NCBI RefSeq assembly: GCF_014202765.1
Contig: NZ_JACHHN010000001.1
Coordinates: 146,118 to 210,117 of the forward strand
DNA from: Silvimonas terrae
GTDB lineage: Bacteria; Pseudomonadota; Gammaproteobacteria; Burkholderiales; Chitinibacteraceae
Direction: 5' to 3'
DNA length: 64,000 nt
Each line of letters starts with the position of its first letter. Positions within the stretch are counted from its first letter, which is position 1. Below the pieces are notes generated by a model. That model did no database searches, was not told where the DNA came from, and saw nothing but the letters and a program-made list of their open reading frames with translations. Positions 63,577-64,000 of the stretch are shown in pieces. Made by a program: the position numbers and the translations under genes.

Positions 63577-64000
63577 ATGCGAGTACGATCTGCTGGTCTG
63601 GCCGTTCTGGTTGCCAGTTTTGCATTGGCCACGGCCAGCGCCATGGCTGACGGTGTGCCCAAGCTGCCCCAGAAAGCCAGCTACAAAGTCGGTTTTGCCC
63701 AAACCGAGAGCAACAATCCCTGGCGTATTGCCGAAACCCAAAGCCTGAAAGACATTGCCGGCAAGTGTGGCTGGACGCTGGTGTATACCGACGCCGCCAG
63801 TTCCGCTTCCAAGCAGGTGGCCGATGTGCAATCCATGATTGCGCAAAAGGTAGACCTGATTGTGCTGGCCCCGCGTGAAGAAAAGCCGCTGGTTCCTGCC
63901 GTCATGGCGGCCAAGAAAGCCGGTATTCCAGTGATTGCCATTGACCGTGATCTGGACCAGAGCGTCGCCAAGCCGGGTCGCGACTACGTGACTTTCATTG
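63577..64000 (+). CDS. Sugar ABC transporter substrate-binding protein, YtfQ/RbsB type (cut by window end)
   Basis: The first about 141 residues are present. I prefer the ATG at 63577, six bases after AGGAGG, to the one at 63574. Signal peptide MRVRSAGLAVLVASFALATASAMA. Then KVGFAQTESNNPWRIAETQSLKD, YTDAASSASKQVADVQSMIAQKVDLI and PREEKPLVPAVMAAKKAGIPVIAIDRD, which is the YtfQ-like galactofuranose/pentose-binding branch. The neighbouring mutarotase and LacI genes fit a monosaccharide importer whose other genes lie beyond the window. Confidence 0.9.
   Translation, partial: MRVRSAGLAVLVASFALATASAMADGVPKLPQKASYKVGFAQTESNNPWRIAETQSLKDIAGKCGWTLVYTDAASSASKQVADVQSMIAQKVDLIVLAPREEKPLVPAVMAAKKAGIPVIAIDRDLDQSVAKPGRDYVTFI

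Overview
The window looks like a chromosome segment of a betaproteobacterium. I infer Neisseriales, close to the Chromobacteriaceae/Chitinibacteraceae, from the BvgA-like regulator, the family mix, the fairly high G+C and the abundance of dispersed palindromic repeats. There is no rRNA or tRNA here to confirm this. The main theme is uptake and breakdown of plant-type sugars.

Region 1 (1-11.6 kb), surface functions: a 149-bp-period repeat array; a BvgA-like receiver/LuxR protein fused to PAS and kinase-like domains, with both phosphorelay residues replaced; a 1784-residue AIDA-type autotransporter; two small hypotheticals; a trypsin-like protease; two tandem paralogous lipoproteins; and a truncated fimbrial usher fused to an unrelated tail.

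Region 2 (11.7-25.9 kb), accessory region: it is bracketed by two inverted copies of a 51-bp element. It holds a LysR regulator, a three-gene cassette (unknown protein, glycine-rich GVxG-repeat protein, metzincin protease), a chemoreceptor, a compact operon (MalT-like regulator, EAL c-di-GMP phosphodiesterase, membrane protein with two T5orf172/GIY-YIG-like domains), an HNH nuclease-like protein and a dienelactone-hydrolase-like enzyme. This is the best place to look for something undescribed.

Region 3 (26.4-43.2 kb), sugar uptake: an alpha-glucoside ABC operon (binding protein, two permeases, GH13 glucosidase, ATPase); the divergent L-arabinose regulon araBDA / araFGH with a visible AraC-type site between them; and araC followed by an overlapping HAD phosphatase. 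Four dispersed repeat families sit between and inside these operons.

Region 4 (44.2-49.3 kb), housekeeping and hypotheticals: a Cys/Met-metabolism PLP enzyme, a DUF1304 membrane protein, an AlaX editing protein, a carboxymuconolactone-decarboxylase-family protein, and a small basic protein whose own terminator lies inside its reading frame.

Region 5 (49.4-57 kb): a beta-glucoside/cellobiose-type system with a divergent LacI regulator, binding protein, two permeases, GH1 beta-glucosidase and ATPase. LacI-type palindromes precede the binding-protein gene and the glucosidase gene.

Region 6 (57-64 kb): hypotheticals, a 138-bp-period repeat array, a fasciclin-domain protein, VOC and GNAT proteins, an aldose 1-epimerase divergent from a second LacI regulator, and the start of a YtfQ/RbsB-type sugar-binding protein cut by the window end. 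A/T-rich palindromes flank this regulator.
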